Below are positions 7,561 to 17,611 of a DNA stretch of 64,000 nt, piece by piece. How positions within the stretch are numbered: the first letter of the stretch is position 1; each line of letters opens with the position of its first letter. Made by a program: the position numbers and the translations under genes. Location of the stretch: the NCBI RefSeq assembly GCF_001485575.1, contig NZ_BCNB01000006.1, positions 620,001-684,000 of the forward strand. Direction: 5' to 3'. The stretch is from Haloarcula sp. CBA1127. Its GTDB lineage: Archaea > Halobacteriota > Halobacteria > Halobacteriales > Haloarculaceae. Under the pieces are notes generated by a model, which ran no database searches, was not told the origin of the DNA, and was given only the letters and a program-made list of their open reading frames with translations.

Positions 7561-8531
7561 GCGACCGCGCCGCTGGGTCTCGGAAGCCAGCACTCGACAG
7601 CGTCGCCCAGCCGTCTCTCGGCAGCATCGCCGTTGCAGACCTGAGCGCGGTGCTTGGAGCGGTGGTCTGGCTGGCGATGACGGCCACTGGCGAACTGGAC
7701 GCTATCGAACGGGCGCTCGCCCTCGCGCCGCTCGTGCTGGTCCCGCTCGCCCTCCGCACGGCGGTGACCGGGGCGTTCGAGGCACCTGTCAGTCGGCTCA
7801 CGACCGCTGCCATCTGGCTCCAGCCGGTCGGTGCGCTCCTACTCGCGGTCTCGCTGGTCGTTCCGTCACCAGCACCGCTGGCCGTCGCGCTCGCAACGCC
7901 GTGGCTGGCTGTCACCGGTCTCCTCGGACTCGCGGCGTTCGTTCGGACCCGGGCTCGGGGCGGCCTAGTGTTCCCAGAGACCGCTATCGACGCTGGCTTC
8001 GCCTACGTCTCGGTTGGCGCGGTCGCGCTCCTGCTGGCCCATCTCGACCTGACGCTCTGGTTTGACCGCGTCATCATCCGACTGACAGCGGTCCACTTCC
8101 ACTACGCCGGGTTCGTCCTCCCGGTCGCAGCAGGACTGACCGGCCGACACCTCGGTGACCACTCGCGGGGATTCCACACCGTTGTCAGTGTCATCCTCGT
8201 CGGCCCGGCGCTCATCGCGGTCGGTATCGCCTTCTCGCCGCTGGTGGAGGTCGTCGCAGTGAGCCTCTTTACCGTCGCCGTCGCGGGCTTCGGCGTTGTC
8301 GTCTTGCGCCGTGTCGTCCCCTCTTGTCCTCGACCACAGGGAGCCCTGCTCGGCATCGCGGCGGTCGCACTGCCGGTTTCAATGACGCTCGCGCTCGGCT
8401 ACGGCGTATCGACGTTCACCGGCCGGTCGCTGGGGCTGACGATTTCGACGATGGTTGCGCTCCACGGCTCGCTCAACGCCTTCGGGTTCGGGCTGTGTGC
8501 GACGCTTGGCTGGCGGCTCTCGGTCCCCTGA
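7557..8531 (+). CDS. YndJ-like multi-pass membrane protein
   Basis: 324 residues, mostly hydrophobic, with roughly eight to nine predicted membrane segments. It contains the FHYAGFVLPVAAGL region and an end region with LHGSLNAFGFGLCATLGW, which I associate with the YndJ family. Function is unknown; the family is sometimes annotated as transporter. It starts inside the DUF4166 stop codon, so the two are translationally coupled and probably act together at the membrane. Confidence 0.7.
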   Translation: MSDRAAGSRKPALDSVAQPSLGSIAVADLSAVLGAVVWLAMTATGELDAIERALALAPLVLVPLALRTAVTGAFEAPVSRLTTAAIWLQPVGALLLAVSLVVPSPAPLAVALATPWLAVTGLLGLAAFVRTRARGGLVFPETAIDAGFAYVSVGAVALLLAHLDLTLWFDRVIIRLTAVHFHYAGFVLPVAAGLTGRHLGDHSRGFHTVVSVILVGPALIAVGIAFSPLVEVVAVSLFTVAVAGFGVVVLRRVVPSCPRPQGALLGIAAVALPVSMTLALGYGVSTFTGRSLGLTISTMVALHGSLNAFGFGLCATLGWRLSVP

Positions 8532-8537
8532 CGCCGG

Positions 8538-8936
8538 TCAGTGTTCCGCTCGCTCCGGCTCTAACCGGTAGCGCGTTGTCTCCTGCCCGTCGAACCGGGG
8601 GCCGTTTCCGGTGGAGGTGAACCCGACCGCCTCGACAGCGTCGCGGACCTGCGATTCGTCTTCCGGGAGCAGTAGCTCGACCGTCATGTGTTCCCGGCGC
8701 GCGAACTCGATCGGGTCGGTCAGGAGTTCCTCGCAGGCGTCGCTCGACCCGGCCAGTTGGGTCACGTGGACGGTCCCACGTTCGGCGTCGAAGCTCACGA
8801 ACCCGACAATGCTGTCGTCTTCCTCGGCCACGCGGACGGTCCGGTCGTGGACGAGGTTTCGCATCACGTCCGGCGGCCCGTCAGCGAGGGCAGCCAGTCG
8901 TTCGGCGTCGTCCTCGATAGCGTCGCGGATATCCAT
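8538..8936 (-). CDS. GNAT-family N-acetyltransferase
   Basis: 132 residues from ATG 8936 (MDIRDAIEDDAERLAAL), the usual GNAT opening. The acceptor-side strand VRVAEEDDSIVGFVSFD and a core strand with GTVHVTQLAG follow, and the end has VRDAVEAVGFTSTGNGPRF, matching the family's beta6-beta7 region. The usual Q/RxxGxG/A acetyl-CoA loop is poorly preserved (SSDACEELLTD), so activity is uncertain. The gene converges on the YndJ gene with 6 nt between stops. The longer frame upstream to 9008 lacks the family pattern and is not used. Confidence 0.7.
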   Translation of the reverse strand: MDIRDAIEDDAERLAALADGPPDVMRNLVHDRTVRVAEEDDSIVGFVSFDAERGTVHVTQLAGSSDACEELLTDPIEFARREHMTVELLLPEDESQVRDAVEAVGFTSTGNGPRFDGQETTRYRLEPERAEH

Positions 8937-9137
8937 ACATGTGCGTGGGAACCCCACGCAAATAAACGGTGTGTCGGACGCTCCGGACTGCGTCCGCCTC
9001 CGCGGCAACAGGTCTTCAAACGACGGAATCTGCCGGTCGCTGTCGACAGTGAGACGCAGTCACAGATGAACACAGTTATCCCGAGCGACGGATAACGCGA
9101 GGGCAATGGTTCACGTACACACGGACACGGTGGTAGC

Positions 9138-10313
9138 ATGCGCGTAGTCGCTAAGTTCGGTGGGACGAGCCTCGGTAGCGGCGACCGCATCAACCGGGCC
9201 GCGGACTCGATTGCCGCGGCCGTCCAGCAGGGCCACGAGGTCGCAGTCGTCGCCTCGGCGATGGGCAACACGACCGACGAACTGCTCGACGAGATCAACT
9301 ACGACGCCGACTCTGCGGACCGCGCCGAAATCGTCTCGATGGGCGAACGGACCTCTGTCCGGATGCTCAAAGGAGCACTCGCCGCCCGCGGTATCGATGC
9401 GGTCTTCCTTGAACCCGGCAGCGAGGACTGGCCGATCATCACCGACGAGTACGGCGAGGTCGACGTCGAGGAGACACAGAAGCGCGCCCACGCGCTGGCC
9501 GGCCAGCTCAAGGACGTCGTCCCGGTCATCACCGGCTTCCTCGCGGAGGACTACCAAGGCAACGTGACGACGCTTGGCCGTGGCGGCTCCGACACGAGCG
9601 CCGTGATGATGGGTGACTACATGGACGCCGACGAAGTCGTCATCGTCACCGACGTCGAAGGCGTCATGACTGGGGATCCGCGCGTCGTCGAAGGCGCTCG
9701 GAACGTCGGCAAAATCTCCGTCGACGAGCTTCGCTCGCTGTCGTTCCGCGGGGCCGAGGTGGTCGCGCCGTCGGCGCTGTCGTACAAGAGCGACGACCTC
9801 GGTGTCCGCGTCGTCCACTACCAGCACGGCGACTTGCTCGCCGGTGGCACGTCCATCGAAGGTGAGTTCCAGAACCTCATCGACCTGCAGGAACAGCCAA
9901 TCGCCTGCGTGACCGTCGCCGGCCGCGCTATCCGGAACAGCCCGGGCATTCTCGCGGACCTGTCAGGCGCTATCGCTGACGAGGAGATCAACATCGAGGC
10001 CAACTCCTCGGGAATGGACTCGCTGACGTTCTACGTCGACGAAGACGACGCCGAGGAGGCCGAGGCGCTGCTTCACGCCCGTATCGTTGACGACGAGACC
10101 CTCTCGTCGGTCACCGTCGAAGACGAGATCGCCGTTATCCGCGTCACCGGCGGCGACCCGAGCCAGTCGGCGCTCGCCCATCAGGTCGTTGCACCGCTGG
10201 CCGACGCCCATATCCATCTCTACGACGTGATTACGTCCGCGACATCGGTCTCCGTGTTCGTCCCGTGGGAGGACCGCGAACAGGCCCTCTCACTCGTTCA
10301 GGACGTGTTCTAA
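9138..10313 (+). CDS. lysC: aspartate kinase
   Basis: Catalyses ATP-dependent phosphorylation of aspartate, the first step to Thr, Met and Lys. KFGGTS at residues 6-11 is the kinase signature, and the Thr/Ser-rich TTLGRGGSDTSA region near 150 contacts ATP and substrate. Two ACT domains occupy about 260-391 (VTVAGRAIRNSPGILADLSGA and IAVIRVTGGD), so feedback inhibition by threonine or lysine is likely. The 391 residues are shorter than enteric enzymes and typical for archaea. It shares its pathway with thrC at 5273-6652. ATG 9138 begins directly with the family's first strand. Confidence 0.95.
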   Translation: MRVVAKFGGTSLGSGDRINRAADSIAAAVQQGHEVAVVASAMGNTTDELLDEINYDADSADRAEIVSMGERTSVRMLKGALAARGIDAVFLEPGSEDWPIITDEYGEVDVEETQKRAHALAGQLKDVVPVITGFLAEDYQGNVTTLGRGGSDTSAVMMGDYMDADEVVIVTDVEGVMTGDPRVVEGARNVGKISVDELRSLSFRGAEVVAPSALSYKSDDLGVRVVHYQHGDLLAGGTSIEGEFQNLIDLQEQPIACVTVAGRAIRNSPGILADLSGAIADEEINIEANSSGMDSLTFYVDEDDAEEAEALLHARIVDDETLSSVTVEDEIAVIRVTGGDPSQSALAHQVVAPLADAHIHLYDVITSATSVSVFVPWEDREQALSLVQDVF

Positions 10314-10327
10314 CGGCCGGGCACTTG

Positions 10328-10996
10328 TTAATCGGTTGAGGAGGCCTGCTCGAACCGGCTCGCAGGCAGCAGTAATTCGCTGACTTCGGGGAGGTGTTTC
10401 AGGTTGTAGACGATCTTCGCGTCGTCAGACACCGGTGCGGCGATACACGACAGACGAATGCCCTTCTCGGTGAGTTCGGGCGGGAGGATGTGGCTCGCCG
10501 GCGACGGCATCTCGCCGTCGACGACTGCCACCGCACAGTTCGTACACGCGCCGCCGCGGCAGGCAAAGGGCCACGCAAAGCCGTTTTTCTCCGCCGCTTC
10601 CAGCAGCGTGTCGTTCGGGTCGACGTAGAACCGTCCGAAATCAGTCGATTGCAGGTTTGCGTCGGCGGCTTTCGCGAACAGATCCTCGTCTTCGAGCGCC
10701 CAACCGTGGTCCTCCAGCACCTCGAAGTTGAGAAACTCCACCAGCGGATCGTCCGGTTCTGGCGGGGCTTCCTCGGTCTCGGACCCGGATTCGGCCGTCG
10801 GTGACTCGTCCGGCAGCGGGTCTCCGGGCTCGTAGCCGTTCTGTAGTCGCTCGTAGGCGTCTTTGACCGTCTGGAACTCGGCCGTCGAGCCGCCCTGATC
10901 CGGGTGGGCTTCCTTCACCCGCTCGCGGTACGCGTCGACGATCTCCCCGTCGTCCGCGTCCGGCGTAATTCCGAGGACCTCAAATGGGGACTCCAC
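10328..10996 (-). CDS. J-domain and [2Fe-2S] ferredoxin fusion protein
   Basis: 222 residues. Positions 3-52 form a J-domain with the HPD tripeptide at 31-33, which normally stimulates the ATPase of DnaK. A Pro/Glu/Ser-rich linker follows, then a plant-type ferredoxin domain with Cys146, Cys151, Cys154 and Cys184 (CRGGACTNC plus a distal Cys) for one [2Fe-2S] cluster. Such fusions are known in haloarchaea. The combination suggests either chaperone-assisted cluster handling or a ferredoxin docked on DnaK clients. It converges with aspartate kinase, and no dnaK is nearby. Confidence 0.88.
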   Translation of the reverse strand: MESPFEVLGITPDADDGEIVDAYRERVKEAHPDQGGSTAEFQTVKDAYERLQNGYEPGDPLPDESPTAESGSETEEAPPEPDDPLVEFLNFEVLEDHGWALEDEDLFAKAADANLQSTDFGRFYVDPNDTLLEAAEKNGFAWPFACRGGACTNCAVAVVDGEMPSPASHILPPELTEKGIRLSCIAAPVSDDAKIVYNLKHLPEVSELLLPASRFEQASSTD

Positions 10997-11085
10997 GCCA
11001 CACAGTAGCGGTCACGGACATAAATTCTCTCGTCCCGCTGCAGTATCTGCAGGCTGCCGGCGACGGGCGACGCGCAGTCCCTGAG

Positions 11086-11784
<699 letters not shown>

Positions 11785-11866
11785 TGTTCGTGTCTATCCC
11801 CTGTAGGGTCTTGAGTGTCGGTCCTAGCTCAGTATCTGTGTCCGTGGTGCGTTCGCGGTCATCCGT

Positions 11867-12475
11867 TCACTCCCCGTTGTACACTGCCACGTCGAACTCG
11901 CCCGCAGACCCCGCGACGCCGGCCGAACAGACGGCGTGCTCGTACTCGTGGTCGTACATCTCGCGGGCCACCTCGCTGGCGTCGGTCGCGGCCAGATCGA
12001 ACGCTGTTGGACTGTTCTCCTCGTAGGTCGCCACCAGCGTCGGCTCGGTCACTTCCTTGACGAGCAGCGCGTCCCGACGGACGGTCCCGATGACTGCGCC
12101 CGGCCCGTCGGCGGTCGTCGTCGGGTCCGCCGAGTCGACACCGACGATACCGGCGACCCGCGGCGTGTCGTAGTCGTCCTTCTCGAAGTCGAGCGAGAGG
12201 AGCGGCTCCGCGATGGCGTCCCGCGCCGGATAGCCCAGTTCGAGCTTTTCGGCGATGGGGTCGACGTGGGAGCCGTTGCCGACGACTGCGCCGTGCTCGG
12301 TGACCCGGACCCCGTTGTAGGAGATGTATGGGTTGTCCGTCTCTGGCGCGTCTGGCGTCGGTTCGACGGTCACTGTCCCGTCGCGCTTGACTGCCTGGCG
12401 GTTGGGGAACGAGCGCGAGGAGACGCGGTACGCGCCGACCTCGGGACTGACGACGACGAATCGTCCAACGTACAT
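11867..12475 (-). CDS. purO: archaeal IMP cyclohydrolase
   Basis: Closes the ring of FAICAR to give IMP, the last step of archaeal purine synthesis. The product is 202 residues, the family's usual size, starting [20 protein letters not shown]. The conserved SSRSFPNR and [19 protein letters not shown] regions typical of PurO are present. It begins 169 bp before the tRNA-Gln gene, divergently. The downstream phosphoesterase may share its transcript. Confidence 0.93.
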   Translation of the reverse strand: MYVGRFVVVSPEVGAYRVSSRSFPNRQAVKRDGTVTVEPTPDAPETDNPYISYNGVRVTEHGAVVGNGSHVDPIAEKLELGYPARDAIAEPLLSLDFEKDDYDTPRVAGIVGVDSADPTTTADGPGAVIGTVRRDALLVKEVTEPTLVATYEENSPTAFDLAATDASEVAREMYDHEYEHAVCSAGVAGSAGEFDVAVYNGE

Positions 12476-12609
12476 ACGCGAGTGTGCACAGCACCCCGAA
12501 AAAGCGCTGTCGATGTTTCGCCGTCTGGCGTAGCCATGACGCTATTGTTCTCCTGGCGGTGTTGTGTGGGCTGCTGACACGCTTCATGTCCGATCGAATC
12601 GCGCAACGC

Positions 12610-12616
12610 TTACAAA
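12610..12616 (+). promoter_or_regulatory. TATA-like box for tRNA-Gln
   Basis: TTACAAA centred about 32 nt before the mature 5' end of the tRNA, in the normal position for an archaeal tRNA promoter. Confidence 0.45.
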
Positions 12617-12644
12617 GGGGCACCCGATACTGTAGAGTGCGCAC

Positions 12645-12717
12645 AGTCCATTGGGGTAGAGGCCAATCCTGAAGCCTTCTGGGGGCTTCGACCCTGGTTC
12701 GAATCCAGGATGGACTA
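12645..12717 (+). tRNA. tRNA-Gln (anticodon CTG)
   Basis: A complete cloverleaf can be folded. The acceptor stem pairs AGTCCAT (12645-12651) with ATGGACT (12710-12716), with discriminator A12717. The D-loop contains TTGGGGTAGA. The anticodon arm AAGCC-TTCTGGG-GGCTT puts CTG at positions 34-36, reading CAG (Gln). The T-arm has CTGG-TTCGAAT-CCAG. No intron is seen and the CCA end is not encoded. Confidence 0.93.
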
Positions 12718-12760
12718 CTCTTGTCGCGAACAATTCGTGAGCGACAGCGTCGTAATTACT

Positions 12761-12819
12761 GATTCGAACCCTGCCAGTCGCGCACAGCGAAGCGAGCACG
12801 TCTGGCTTCGGTTCGAATC
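12761..12819. repeat. inverted T-arm-like sequences downstream of tRNA-Gln
   Basis: GATTCGAACC at 12761-12770 is the exact reverse complement of GGTTCGAATC at 12810-12819, with a partly matching CTGCCAG/CTGGC extension. The right arm, together with GGCTTCG before it, resembles the 3' half of the adjacent tRNA-Gln with a 7-nt deletion. This may be debris from integrations at the tRNA 3' end or simply a stable hairpin. Confidence 0.45.
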
Positions 12820-12899
12820 CATGCGGAACAAGTGTGACACACGTCTGGCAAGCACCGGCTTGCCCCTGGCTACTTGTAGCTACCTCCCAGAGAAAACAC

Positions 12900-13331
12900 A
12901 TGACACCGACACACGTCCTCGTCCCGCTGGACGGGTCACCGCTGGCTGACGAGGCGCTGACGTACGCGCTGGAGACGTTTGACTGCCGGATTACGGTCCT
13001 GAACGTCGTTGCGCCGCTCGATACGGGGATGAGCGAAGGCGGCTTACTCGAACCGGACGCGGAGCGCCAAGCGGCCGCCGACGAGCAGGCCAAGAAACTC
13101 GTCGACCGGGCGTCACAGCAGGCCAGCGAAGCCGGCCAACAGGTCGAAACAGCCGTCGAGACCGGTGACCCGGCCGAGACGATTCTGGACTACGTCGAGG
13201 CGGTCGACGTGGATCAGGTGGTGATGGGAGGCCACGGCGGGACGCGAAACGAGATTGCCCGGCGGTTGCTAGGGACCGTGGCGACAGCGGTCGTTAGCGA
13301 AGCGCCGGTGACGGTGACGGTCGTCCGGTAG
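12900..13331 (+). CDS. universal stress protein (UspA family)
   Basis: 143 residues from ATG 12900 (MTPTHVLVPLDGSPLADEAL), the classical Usp opening. The ATP-binding pattern near the C-terminus reads GGHGGTRNEIARRLLGTVAT, close to the usual G-x2-G-x9-G-S/T. A central alanine/glutamine-rich segment (ERQAAADEQAKKLVDRASQQ) is a long helix. Usp proteins bind nucleotides and act in stress survival; the specific role here is unknown. A longer frame upstream from 12834 runs into tRNA-like debris and is not used. Confidence 0.85.
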   Translation: MTPTHVLVPLDGSPLADEALTYALETFDCRITVLNVVAPLDTGMSEGGLLEPDAERQAAADEQAKKLVDRASQQASEAGQQVETAVETGDPAETILDYVEAVDVDQVVMGGHGGTRNEIARRLLGTVATAVVSEAPVTVTVVR

Positions 13332-13356
13332 CACGTGGCCGTCGACCACACCCTTC

Positions 13357-14550
13357 TCAGACTTGGCTTCCGAGCGCCGCTTCCAGCACCTGATACACGC
13401 CGAAGCCGATCACGACGCTGGTGACGAGCGTGATGAGCCAGAACCCGACAGTCACGCCTATTTTCCGGCGAGAGACGCCGGCGGAGCCGCCGGCCAGGCC
13501 GCCGCCGATGACTCCGGAGATGATGATGTTGTTGAACGAGATGGGGATGCCAAGCGCGATGGCGGCCTGCGCGATGATGAAGCCGGGGACCAGCGCCGCG
13601 ATGGAGCGGCGGACGCCGAGTTGCGCGTACTCGCGGGAGGTCGCCTGTAGCAGGCGGGGTGCGCCCATCCACGCGCCGCCGAGGATACCCGCTGCACCGA
13701 GCGCCAGCAATACGAACCCGGGCAGGCCGAGTTCGGCGCGGTAGAGGTTCTCCAGCGGGCCGGTTGCGAGGCCGACCTGACTCCCGCCGCTGGAGAAGGC
13801 GACGACGCTGCCGAGCACAACGAGAAAGGTCTTGATACCTTTATCGACGGAGGCCTGTGTCTGCAGGCGGATGTAGTAGAAGCTCCCGGCCGCGATCAGT
13901 AGCGTCGCGGCGACGGCGGCGATATCCGTGCCGGCGACCATCGCGGCAAAGCCGGCCAGCGAGCCCTGGTCTGTGCCGGCGGGCGAGGGGATGATGCTCA
14001 ACTGGACGTTGGCGACGATGCCACCGACGACGCTGGCGAGCAGCGGGACGCCGACTGTCTCGGGGATATCGTCCCGGCGCAACACTGTCGCGGTGAGATA
14101 GGCTAGGCTCCCCGAGACAGGCGGGACGAGCAGCCAGAATATGGCGATTCGGCGGTAGGTGTCGAACACCGGTTGCCCGCCGAGCGAGAGGCCGACGCCG
14201 ACCATCGCGCCTGTGGTCGCGAACGCCGCCGGCACGGGGTAGCCCGAGTAGATGCCAAACGCCATGAATCCGGTCGCGGTCAACAGCCCGGCGACGGCTG
14301 CGAGCGATGTGATCGTGGCGCCGTCGATAAGGCCGGCACCGACCGTTTCCGAAATGCTCCCGCCCTGGGTCAGTGCCCCCATCGCGGCGAGGATGCCGAT
14401 CAGGAAGGCGGCGCGCATCGTCGAAATGGCGTTCGCACCGATAGCCGGGGCGAATGGGGGTGAGTTGCTGTTCGCACCGAGCGTCCAGGCTGTCACCAGA
14501 CCGGTAATCGTCGCGAGGGCGACCAGCGCCCAGAAGACGACGGTCGTCAC
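13357..14550 (-). CDS. PiT-family anion (phosphate) permease, divergent subfamily
   Basis: 397 residues with about ten membrane segments and the internal duplication of PiT carriers. The usual signature GANDVANA is replaced by GANSNSPPFAPAIGANA in the first half, and the second-half equivalent is GIPISFNNIIISGVIGGG. Assignment to PiT is therefore by overall architecture, and phosphate as substrate is inferred. It converges with uspA and is followed by no regulatory phoU-like gene in view. The start MTTVVFWALVALATITGL enters a membrane helix directly. Confidence 0.8.
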   Translation of the reverse strand: MTTVVFWALVALATITGLVTAWTLGANSNSPPFAPAIGANAISTMRAAFLIGILAAMGALTQGGSISETVGAGLIDGATITSLAAVAGLLTATGFMAFGIYSGYPVPAAFATTGAMVGVGLSLGGQPVFDTYRRIAIFWLLVPPVSGSLAYLTATVLRRDDIPETVGVPLLASVVGGIVANVQLSIIPSPAGTDQGSLAGFAAMVAGTDIAAVAATLLIAAGSFYYIRLQTQASVDKGIKTFLVVLGSVVAFSSGGSQVGLATGPLENLYRAELGLPGFVLLALGAAGILGGAWMGAPRLLQATSREYAQLGVRRSIAALVPGFIIAQAAIALGIPISFNNIIISGVIGGGLAGGSAGVSRRKIGVTVGFWLITLVTSVVIGFGVYQVLEAALGSQV

Positions 14551-14755
14551 CGCCTGCTGAGCCCCGCTGGTGTCTGCCAGTTATTGCTGTGTGAACGCGA
14601 CCAGACTGTCATTGCCAGCCGTTCACACCCTGTACATAAAATGTCCGCGGCGTCGGCGTCGAACTGTGATCGGTCCGCCTTGCCATGATTTGTCGCCGAT
14701 GTGGCTAATGTGCGACACCGAAGTCTTTAACGCCTATCGACACCGCTGGTGGGAC

Positions 14756-15880
14756 ATGTCACAGCGAAGGCGCACGTTCATCAGTAGTGTTGGTACCGCA
14801 ACTGCAATCGGGTTAGCCGGATGCCTCGGTGGCGATGGCGGCGATGGCAGCGGCGGCGACGGCGGGGACACCGACAGCGACGGCGGGGACGGCGGCGACG
14901 GCGACAGCGGCCCGGCCGCTCGCGTCGGCATGGTGTACGCGACGGGTGGGCTCGGTGACGGGTCGTTCAACGACCAGGCCCAGACCGGCGCAATCCGTGC
15001 AGCAGACGAGCTAAACATCGAATACGACGAGTCTCAACCGGAAGCGGTACAGGACTTCGGCAGCCTCCAGCAGCAGTACGCGCAGTCCTCGAACCCGAAC
15101 TACGACCTCGTCTGCTGTATCGGCTTCCTGCAGGCGGACGCCCTCACGGAGACCGCCAGCCAATACCCCGAGCAGAACTTCATGATCGTCGACTCCGTCG
15201 TCGAGGCGGACAACGTCGGCTCGTACGTGTTCGGTGAGCATCAGGGCTCGTTCCTGATTGGGCTGATGGCCGCGAAGCTGACCAGTCAGGACTTCTCGGC
15301 CGGAGCGGGCTCCACGCAGAGTGACTCCGCGAGCGTCGGCTTCGTCGGCGGTGTCGAGGGTGACCTCATCGGTCGCTTCGAAGCCGGCTACAAAGCCGGC
15401 GTCAAGCACGCAGAAGAGGATGTCGACCTCCAGTCAGCCTACGTCGGCGACTTCAACGATCCCTCCGGCGGGCAGGAGGCGGCCCTCTCGATGTACGAAT
15501 CCGGCGCAGACATTGTCTACCACGCGGCCGGTAACACCGGGACTGGCGTATTCCGGGCGGCTCAGGAGGCTGGACGCTTCGCAGTCGGCGTCGACCGTGA
15601 CCAGTCGGTCACGAAAGAGAACTTCAGCGACGTCATCCTCGCGAGCATGGTCAAGCGCGTCGACAACGCGGTGTACACGTCGGTCGAATCGGTCGTCAAC
15701 GGTAACTTCGATGGCGGCGCTGTGAACACCCTCGGCCTCGAACAGAACGGCGTTGAAGCGGTGTACGGTCAGCAGCTCGGTTCGGAGATCCCACAGGACA
15801 TCAAAGACGAGGTGTCCGAGGTCCGCCAGAGCATCATCGACGGCGACATCAGCGTGCCGACTGATCCCGACAACGCCTGA
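14756..15880 (+). CDS. BmpA-type nucleoside-binding lipoprotein of an ABC importer
   Basis: 374 residues from ATG 14756. A Tat-type lipoprotein signal opens the protein (RRR at 4-6, then LAGC lipobox), followed by a Gly/Asp-rich linker typical of haloarchaeal surface proteins. The BMP/PnrA-like domain then runs to the end (RVGMVYATGGLGDGSFNDQA, later YVFGEHQGSFLIGLMAA). The family captures purine nucleosides or related ligands. A TTTAA box about 30 nt upstream supports a leaderless start here rather than the upstream in-frame starts. It heads the importer genes at 16055-19945. Confidence 0.92.
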   Translation: MSQRRRTFISSVGTATAIGLAGCLGGDGGDGSGGDGGDTDSDGGDGGDGDSGPAARVGMVYATGGLGDGSFNDQAQTGAIRAADELNIEYDESQPEAVQDFGSLQQQYAQSSNPNYDLVCCIGFLQADALTETASQYPEQNFMIVDSVVEADNVGSYVFGEHQGSFLIGLMAAKLTSQDFSAGAGSTQSDSASVGFVGGVEGDLIGRFEAGYKAGVKHAEEDVDLQSAYVGDFNDPSGGQEAALSMYESGADIVYHAAGNTGTGVFRAAQEAGRFAVGVDRDQSVTKENFSDVILASMVKRVDNAVYTSVESVVNGNFDGGAVNTLGLEQNGVEAVYGQQLGSEIPQDIKDEVSEVRQSIIDGDISVPTDPDNA

Positions 15881-16054
15881 GACGGATTGCTGGATCGATT
15901 TACCGGCACATTCCGGATTTGCGGTCGGAACGATCCGAAAATAATATACAACAATCCGACTGAGTCACCGCGGCCACACACGCAGTTGCCGCATATTTTT
16001 GGCAGACATGTGGAACCGTGAAGTTAAAACAACGGGAAGGTAACGGCTCAGAGT

Positions 16055-17611
16055 ATGGAACAGGCCGTCCACCTCGATGGTATTACAAAGCGGTTTCCGG
16101 GGGTAGTCGCGAATGACGATGTCGATCTGGCGGTCGAGAAGGGGACGGTTCACGCACTGCTCGGCGAGAACGGTGCGGGAAAAACCACCCTGATGAACGT
16201 CCTCTACGGGCTCTACCAGCCCACCGAGGGGACGGTCAACGTGCACGGCGAGACACAGCAGTTCGATTCGCCGCGCGACGCCATCGACGAAGGTGTCGGC
16301 ATGATCCACCAGCACTTCATGCTGGTCGATCCGATGACCGTCACCGAGAACATCACGCTTGGGAACGAGCCCCGCAAGTGGCTTGGACTCACGGTTGACA
16401 GCGAACAGTCCCGAAAACAGGTCCGTGAACTGTCCGAGCGGTACGGGTTCGACGTGGACCCCGACGCCAGAATCGAAGATGTCGGTGTCGGTGTCCAGCA
16501 GCGCGTCGAAATCCTCAAAGCGCTCTACCGCGGCGCGGATGTCCTGATTCTGGACGAACCGACGGCAGTACTCACGCCACAGGAAGTCGAGGACCTCTTT
16601 CGCGTGCTCGAAGAGCTGACCGACCAGGGCAAGACGATTATCTTCATCACGCACAAGCTCGGCGAGGCGATGGAGGCTGCTGACGAAATCACTGTCCTGC
16701 GCGAGGGCAAAAACGTCGGGACGGTGCCAGCCGACGACATCACTCGGGAAGAACTGGCCGAGATGATGGTCGGTCGGGAGGTCCTGCTGGATCTCGACCG
16801 GGACCCCGCCGAGCCAGGTCGGTCTATCCTTGAGGTTTCGGACCTCGTCGTGGAGGACGACCGGGGCGTCCGCGCGGTCGACGGTATCTCGCTTGAGGTC
16901 CGGGCCGGTGAGGTGCTCGGTATCGCCGGCGTCGATGGAAACGGCCAGTCGGAACTGGTCGAGGCGATTACCGGGCTTCAGATGCCCGACGAGGGAACGA
17001 TCATGTACGACGACGTTGACCGGACCACCGACAGCCGCCGGGAGCGAATCGAGTCCGGGCTGGCCTACATCCCGGAAGACCGACAGGAGCGTGGACTGGT
17101 GATGGACTTTAATCTCGTCGAGAACGGCCTGCTGGGGAGCCAGCACGCGGCCGAATACACCTCGAAGGGGCGTATCGACTGGAACCACACGCGCGACCAC
17201 GCGGAGGAGATTATCGAAGAGTACGACGTTCGGCCACCGGATGCCAACGCCCACGCGAAGTCCCTCTCCGGCGGGAACCAGCAGAAGTTCGTCGTCGGTC
17301 GGGAGTTCGCCCGGGACCCGCGTCTCGTCGTTGCCTCTCACCCCACTCGCGGTGTGGACGTGGGGTCGATGGAGTTCATCCACGACCAGATCAACGCGCT
17401 TCGAGAAGCGGGCCGAGCCGTGTTGCTCATTTCCTCGAACCTTGATGAGGTCCAGTCGCTTTCGGACCGCCTCGCTGTCGTCTACGAGGGCGATATCGTC
17501 GACATCGTCGACCCCGAGCGCGTGACCGAGGAACAGCTTGGGCTGTTGATGGCCGGGCAGCAACCTGACGCCGTCCCGACCATCGCGGCGAACGGGGAGG
17601 GCGATCAATGA
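16055..17611 (+). CDS. nucleoside ABC transporter ATP-binding protein, tandem NBDs
   Basis: 518 residues with two fused nucleotide-binding domains, the RbsA/NupA layout. NBD1 has Walker A GENGAGKTT near 36, a weakened signature GVGVQQRVEIL and Walker B LILDEPTAVL. NBD2 has a degenerate Walker A (GVDGNGQSE), a full LSGGNQQK signature and VVASHPTRGVD. Asymmetric ATP sites are normal in this family. The 3' end overlaps the next gene by 4 nt (ATGA), so translation is coupled to the permeases. Confidence 0.93.
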   Translation: MEQAVHLDGITKRFPGVVANDDVDLAVEKGTVHALLGENGAGKTTLMNVLYGLYQPTEGTVNVHGETQQFDSPRDAIDEGVGMIHQHFMLVDPMTVTENITLGNEPRKWLGLTVDSEQSRKQVRELSERYGFDVDPDARIEDVGVGVQQRVEILKALYRGADVLILDEPTAVLTPQEVEDLFRVLEELTDQGKTIIFITHKLGEAMEAADEITVLREGKNVGTVPADDITREELAEMMVGREVLLDLDRDPAEPGRSILEVSDLVVEDDRGVRAVDGISLEVRAGEVLGIAGVDGNGQSELVEAITGLQMPDEGTIMYDDVDRTTDSRRERIESGLAYIPEDRQERGLVMDFNLVENGLLGSQHAAEYTSKGRIDWNHTRDHAEEIIEEYDVRPPDANAHAKSLSGGNQQKFVVGREFARDPRLVVASHPTRGVDVGSMEFIHDQINALREAGRAVLLISSNLDEVQSLSDRLAVVYEGDIVDIVDPERVTEEQLGLLMAGQQPDAVPTIAANGEGDQ

